DNA of 64,000 nt from NCBI GenBank assembly GCA_003254925.1, contig QANZ01010957.1, forward strand, positions 1 through 64,000, given 5' to 3'. Both the position numbers and the translations under genes were made by a program. Under the pieces are notes generated by a model, which was not told the origin of the DNA, searched no databases, and was given only the letters and a program-made list of their open reading frames with translations. This document shows positions 60,271 to 64,000 of the stretch, in pieces; the stretch's first letter is position 1, and each line of letters begins with the position of its first letter. Source of the stretch: Chamaecrista fasciculata. Lineage: Eukaryota > Streptophyta > Magnoliopsida > Fabales > Fabaceae.

Positions 60271-61233
60271 AAACATTTTTGTGTTGCTTTGTTATTTGCA
60301 TTATGATCCTCAAACTATTCTTTGTTATTTTTTTTCGTTGGATTTCACAAATAGATCTGATTATTGATGACTGGGATTTCGTGTAAGCCCCAAGTTATCA
60401 TTTACACATGTTAGGGATTGATTAATAGGATCGGCACAAATTTATGGACCAAATTGTATTCTTAAAAATAATTCCAATATTATTTTCATTTTGGCCCATT
60501 ATCTCATCTACTTGGGAAGAGCATCATCTTGATCTTATCTCATTTAATCATCATCTCATCTTAGGATTGGATGAGCAGTAATGGTTAAGTGTTTTTTGAA
60601 ACCTCCATCTCATATCATCCACATCATCATCTCATTCACAACATCATCTCATTTTCTCTTATAATTACTAATTTATCCCTACTTATACACCTATAATTAC
60701 CTATACTTTGATACAAATAAAAAAAAATTAGACAAAATAGTAATTTTACATACCCTCATTTATTACACTAATAATTTTTTCTCTCTCTATCTATCACTTC
60801 TCATCATTTTTTTCTCTTTTCCACTCACACACTTTTTCTCTTTCTCTCTCTCTCACACACACATACACCTCTTACACACATACACCTCTCTCTCTCTTTC
60901 ACACACCCCACACACACTCTTATTTATATATATATATAGAGAGAGAGAGAATTTATATTAATTTAATTAAACAAAAAATTTACAATATTTTTTATTGAGG
61001 AATGATAGAAAATTAATGAAATGGGCATAAAATAAGACAATCTCAGATATTGTATTTTCTTCAATTTTCGGTTATTCTGAGTTTGGATATGTTCTATATA
61101 TGTAGACAATGGTTCTATCTATATTTTTTTGTCAAATTAAAGGACTCCTAAATCTAATAACGGTAATGTATTGAATGGAAAAAATACAAATGACCCAAGT
61201 GTATGTACATGATGGAAAAATATAGGGTTAAAG

Positions 61234-61548
61234 GGTCAATTTAGTCCTAAATGTATGCCTTAATATTCATTTTAGTCCATTATATTTCAAAATATTCAAA
61301 TTGCTCCTAAATATTTGCAAAATGTTTCATTTTGGTCCCAACTATTGAATATGGCTTGTTTAGAGCTACGAATTGTTCCCAAAGAATACTTTCTCTATTT
61401 GGTTGGGACCAAAACGAAACATTTTACCAATATTTAGGACCAAAATGAATCATTTTGCCAACATTTAGGACCAATATGAACATTTTGAAACATAATGGAC
61501 CAAATGAATATTAGGGCATACATTTTGGATCAAAATGAACCATTGACC
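61234..61548. mobile_element. Foldback MITE within unit 2 of the duplication
   Basis: Same element as 59956-60270, duplicated along with the unit rather than separately inserted. Confidence 0.65.
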
Positions 61549-62139
61549 AAACATTTTTGTGTTGCTTTGTTATTTGCATTATGATCCTCAAACTATTCTT
61601 TGTTATTTTTTTTTCATTGGATTTCACAAATAGATCCGATTATTGATGACTGGAATTTCGTGTAAGCCCCAAGTTATCATTTACACATGTTAGGGATTGA
61701 TTAATAGGACCGGTACAAATTTATGGACCAAATTGTATTCTTAAAAATAATTCCAATATTATTTTCATTTTGGCCCATCATCTCATCCACTTGGATTGAC
61801 CTCTAACCCTTCATCCAAAATTTTTTCATCCTTACGCTTTCCAATACAATATCACACTTTCCAATATCATCTCATCTCAATATTATTCTAATCAAAACAC
61901 AACCAAACACATATCATCTCATCTTATTATCTCCATCTCATTTCATTATTTCCTACCATTTCTACCCCTATACAAATTAAAAAAAATCCATAAACTTATT
62001 TCTACCAACCACAATCATTACATACCCTTTTATATAATTTCACACCCTATTTAACATCATTTTCTCTAAAATCACCCAAACACCAATACATCTTCTCATC
62101 TCATCCAATTAAAAAATAATCTCATCCCATCTGATAAAC

Positions 62140-62760
62140 TGGAAAATGACTGGCACTTACCTAGTTCACCGGAGAGGGCTGCAAGAGCCAAGACTTGAGC
62201 AAAGACCTGCAAAAGCTTCACAGGGGGGCCCTGCGAAGTGTACTCCGACGCTCAAGTTAGTAAGAGAGTAATGAGAGAGCAGGAGAATTTGAGAGTATAA
62301 GAAGTAGCTAACCTTGAACTGGTGAGATGGGCTCTATTTATAGAGCAGGGAGGAGAGAGGTGGTCAGCATGCGGGGCGGACCACGTTCTGGGCACGATCT
62401 CCACCAGCGAAGATGGTGGAGACCGAGATTTGCGGAGCAAGGCAATCGTGGGAGATTGCGTGTTGTGTCTCTAGGCGGGCGCCTAGAAACTGGAGATCGT
62501 GGGTATGAACAAGTCAGTAACCCACGATCTCCCGTAGCGTGGATTGCGGAGCGGGGTAGTCGTGGGTGGCCACGTGTCATTTGGGGGACGGGCGCCAAGA
62601 CCCAGGATGGATCATGAGCGCCCCTAAGTGAGTTTAGGGCGCCCGACTGACTCGAGGGCGCTTCGCAAGGTGCGGAGGGGAGAAGAGGCCCGGTGCGAGG
62701 GCCGTTTAGGCGTACGCCCAAATAGTGATGTATCACAAGTCCCTCCTTAAAGAAGTCTAC
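62140..62760 (-). mobile_element. Gypsy-type LTR segment (fossil)
   Basis: On the minus strand: TATA box CTATAAATAGAG (62330-62341), then 'ttgagcgtcggagtacact', then a C-rich phrase near 62225, and 'gtgaactaggtaagtgcc' near 62165. The same order is seen at 17165-17350. This layout is known from plant Gypsy LTRs. The upstream side is GC-rich and its start is not defined. No coding region is visible. Broken or incomplete in this window. Confidence 0.45.
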
Positions 62761-63065
62761 GAGCGCGTTCGTCGTACTGTTCCTTAAGGCGGGCGGGATG
62801 ACAGATTTGGAGAGCGTGCGAGGGGATCCGTGCTTGGGCAGTGTAATCGCGTCTATTGGCGAACGCCCAAAAATGTGCGGGAGTACTTGTCCCCCACGCA
62901 GAGGAAATAGTAGGAACGGCGGCCTTCCACGGGAAAGTGGAAAGTCAATGGATCATGGCGGGCGGGCATGTGGTAGGTAGGGCTGTCTTGTCAGGGACAC
63001 GTGTCGCTACCCGGGAGGTAGAAATTTGAAAAGCAAAAAACGCCTCGTATGCCGCGCTCGCAAGG

Positions 63066-63749
63066 GTATAAAAGGGCCAAAGGTTGTGTCTTTTGTACTT
63101 TGGCCATTTTAGCGAGTTGCAGAGAGAGAAAAGAGGAAACCGAAGAGTCCAGTCGCCGGAGTTGCTTAACCGTCGCCGGAAATCGGAGAGAAGTGACCGT
63201 GGAAGTGAATCGGTTCAAGTGGCAAGCTTGTTGGTAAGCATTTGCTGTTGATTTTGTGTTGTATTTCGCTGGGTTAGGGTTTGTTTTTCCGAGGAAAATG
63301 GGTTTTCGTGTTTGACTGTTTGGAGACGCCGTCGTGGGTGACGGCGGAAATGGGTGGTTAGTGGTGGGCATTCGCTGTAGGGTGTGAATTTGTGAGTGGG
63401 ACAGCGAGAGAATGGGTGTGGGTTTGGGTGTGGGGTGTTGAGTTTCTGGGTTTGTTCTGGGTTTTCTGGGTTGGGTGTTCATCGAGTTCATACTCTGATG
63501 AAGGTGACGATTGGGGTTTTCTGGGTTTGTGGGGCGGGCGTCATTTGTGAGTGAGGCGGTCGTCAGTTGTATGGTCATGACATGTTTCCTGCTTGTTTGC
63601 AGGGTTAACAGGGTACGAGTGTGCAATAGGTTTCAAGCAGGGCGAGCGCCTCAAATTATTCAACTTTCAAACTAATACCCAAACGTACAATGTCTTCAGG
63701 TACCTCCTAATCCCTTGTATTTTGACTTTTCTGGCAAGTGTTAGAGACC
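63066..63749 (+). promoter_or_regulatory. TATA box, leader and probable leader intron of a plus-strand unit
   Basis: GGGTATAAAAGGGCC at 63063-63077 is a strong TATA box. About 30 bp later starts a GA-rich leader with 'gtcgccggagttgcttaacc'. A donor (ttg/gtaagc, about 63233) and acceptor (tgtttgcag/ggtt, about 63602) would bound a GT-rich 0.37-kb intron. The frame at 63750 follows. Confidence 0.45.
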
Positions 63750-64000
63750 ATGGTGGTCATTAGGGAGTTAGAAGAAGGAGAAGAACTGAGTAGTGTTAGT
63801 AGTTTCACTACACAGGGCAGTAGCTCTGTAGATTTGGAAGAGGCTCGTCAGTCGCTAGAAGAAACAGTGCAGCGGGCGGCTAGGTTACTAGCCAGGAGAG
63901 CGAGTGAGAGGGCGGGCGCTCTTGTTGTATACAGAGGGGGTATGGATCTGGCGACCTCACCTCCATCAAACGGTGAACAAGATCCAGTAGAGGTGTCGGA
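63750..64000 (+). CDS. 5' part of an unidentified reading frame, open at window end
   Basis: From the ATG at 63750 (gagaccATGG, good context) the frame runs to the last base without a stop, 83 codons. It is acidic and serine-rich at first (MVVIRELEEGEELSSVSSF), then has an arginine/alanine-rich helix (EETVQRAARLLARRASERAG) and MDLATSPPSN. I do not recognise the family. GC content is well above the window average. It may be a host gene driven by the TATA box at 63066 or the start of a gag-like frame of an LTR element, given the LTR-type sequence at 62140-62760. Everything downstream is outside the window. Confidence 0.4.
   Translation, partial: MVVIRELEEGEELSSVSSFTTQGSSSVDLEEARQSLEETVQRAARLLARRASERAGALVVYRGGMDLATSPPSNGEQDPVEVS

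Larger units (their letters stand above)
59235..61793. repeat. Tandem duplication, two units of about 1.28 kb
   Basis: Unit 1 (59235-60508) and unit 2 (60510-61793) both start 'gggaagagcatcatc' (unit 2: 'cttgggaagagcatcatctt') and end 'cattttggcccat...tcatc'. They differ by scattered substitutions and small indels, including (TA)n/(GA)n length. The outer context ('gggtctgtttgg' at 59221, 'aaccaaacac' near 61905) suggests both lie inside a larger MITE-like element. Confidence 0.9.

Noticed and set aside
62252-63626. Several 60-211 residue frames in the GC-richer block, both strands
   Set aside because: Longer frames are expected by chance at higher GC; no motifs, and they overlap the LTR-like and leader/intron sequence.
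1-64000. CRISPR arrays, rRNA, tRNA genes, organelle inserts
   Set aside because: No spaced direct repeats, no full tRNA folds or rRNA stretches, and no plastid or mitochondrial gene was recognised.

Overview
This is nuclear DNA of a flowering plant, most likely a eudicot. It is AT-rich, its genes have many GT-AG introns, it carries a plant family 1 glycoside hydrolase (beta-glucosidase), and it is packed with plant-type LINEs, hAT, Mutator-like and CACTA elements, Copia and Gypsy LTR remnants and (TA)n/(TC)n tracts. The species cannot be named from the sequence. Several N runs (6980, 9979, 24450-24457, 26297, 37643-37823, 56926) show it is a draft assembly.

The backbone is a decayed tandem array of beta-glucosidase genes, all on the + strand. 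One gene (11570-27537, 13 exons) reads as a complete 506-residue protein with signal peptide and both catalytic glutamates. It is stretched to 16 kb by a 9.3-kb fifth intron full of LINE and Gypsy pieces. A second copy (39432-45077) keeps exons 5-13 but has lost exons 1-4 and carries a 1.8-kb solo LTR inside exon 11. Three smaller remnants show further copies: a duplicated 3' flank at 3083-3205, a duplicated promoter with its G-box at about 5850-6006 (continuing beyond an insertion at 10242), and a piece of exon 7 at 33350-33445.

Layout: 1-3075 LINE on the minus strand; 3083-6017 array flank with MITEs; 6018-10230 foldback Mutator-like element split by a solo LTR; 11.3-27.6 kb the intact gene; 27.8-33.4 kb hAT and Mutator-type MITEs and the exon-7 relic; 35855-38573 a 2.7-kb inverted repeat around gene-like sequence; 39.4-45.1 kb the truncated gene; 47799-50312 a hAT element with broken transposase; 51049-55263 a Copia element nested in a likely SINE and itself holding a hAT MITE and a CACTA MITE; 56630-57479 a hAT MITE with a perfect palindrome; 58093-58459 a short LINE; 59235-61793 a 1.28-kb tandem duplication; from 62140 a GC-richer block with a Gypsy-type LTR segment on the minus strand and, on the plus strand, a TATA box, a possible spliced leader and a reading frame still open at the window end.

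The host content is one enzyme family: secreted or vacuolar beta-glucosidases that hydrolyse glucosides. Most of the rest is transposon history. It is unusually legible because many insertions keep exact target duplications: 8 bp for hAT, 9-11 bp for Mutator-like, 5 bp for LTR elements, 3 bp for CACTA and 13 bp for one LINE.
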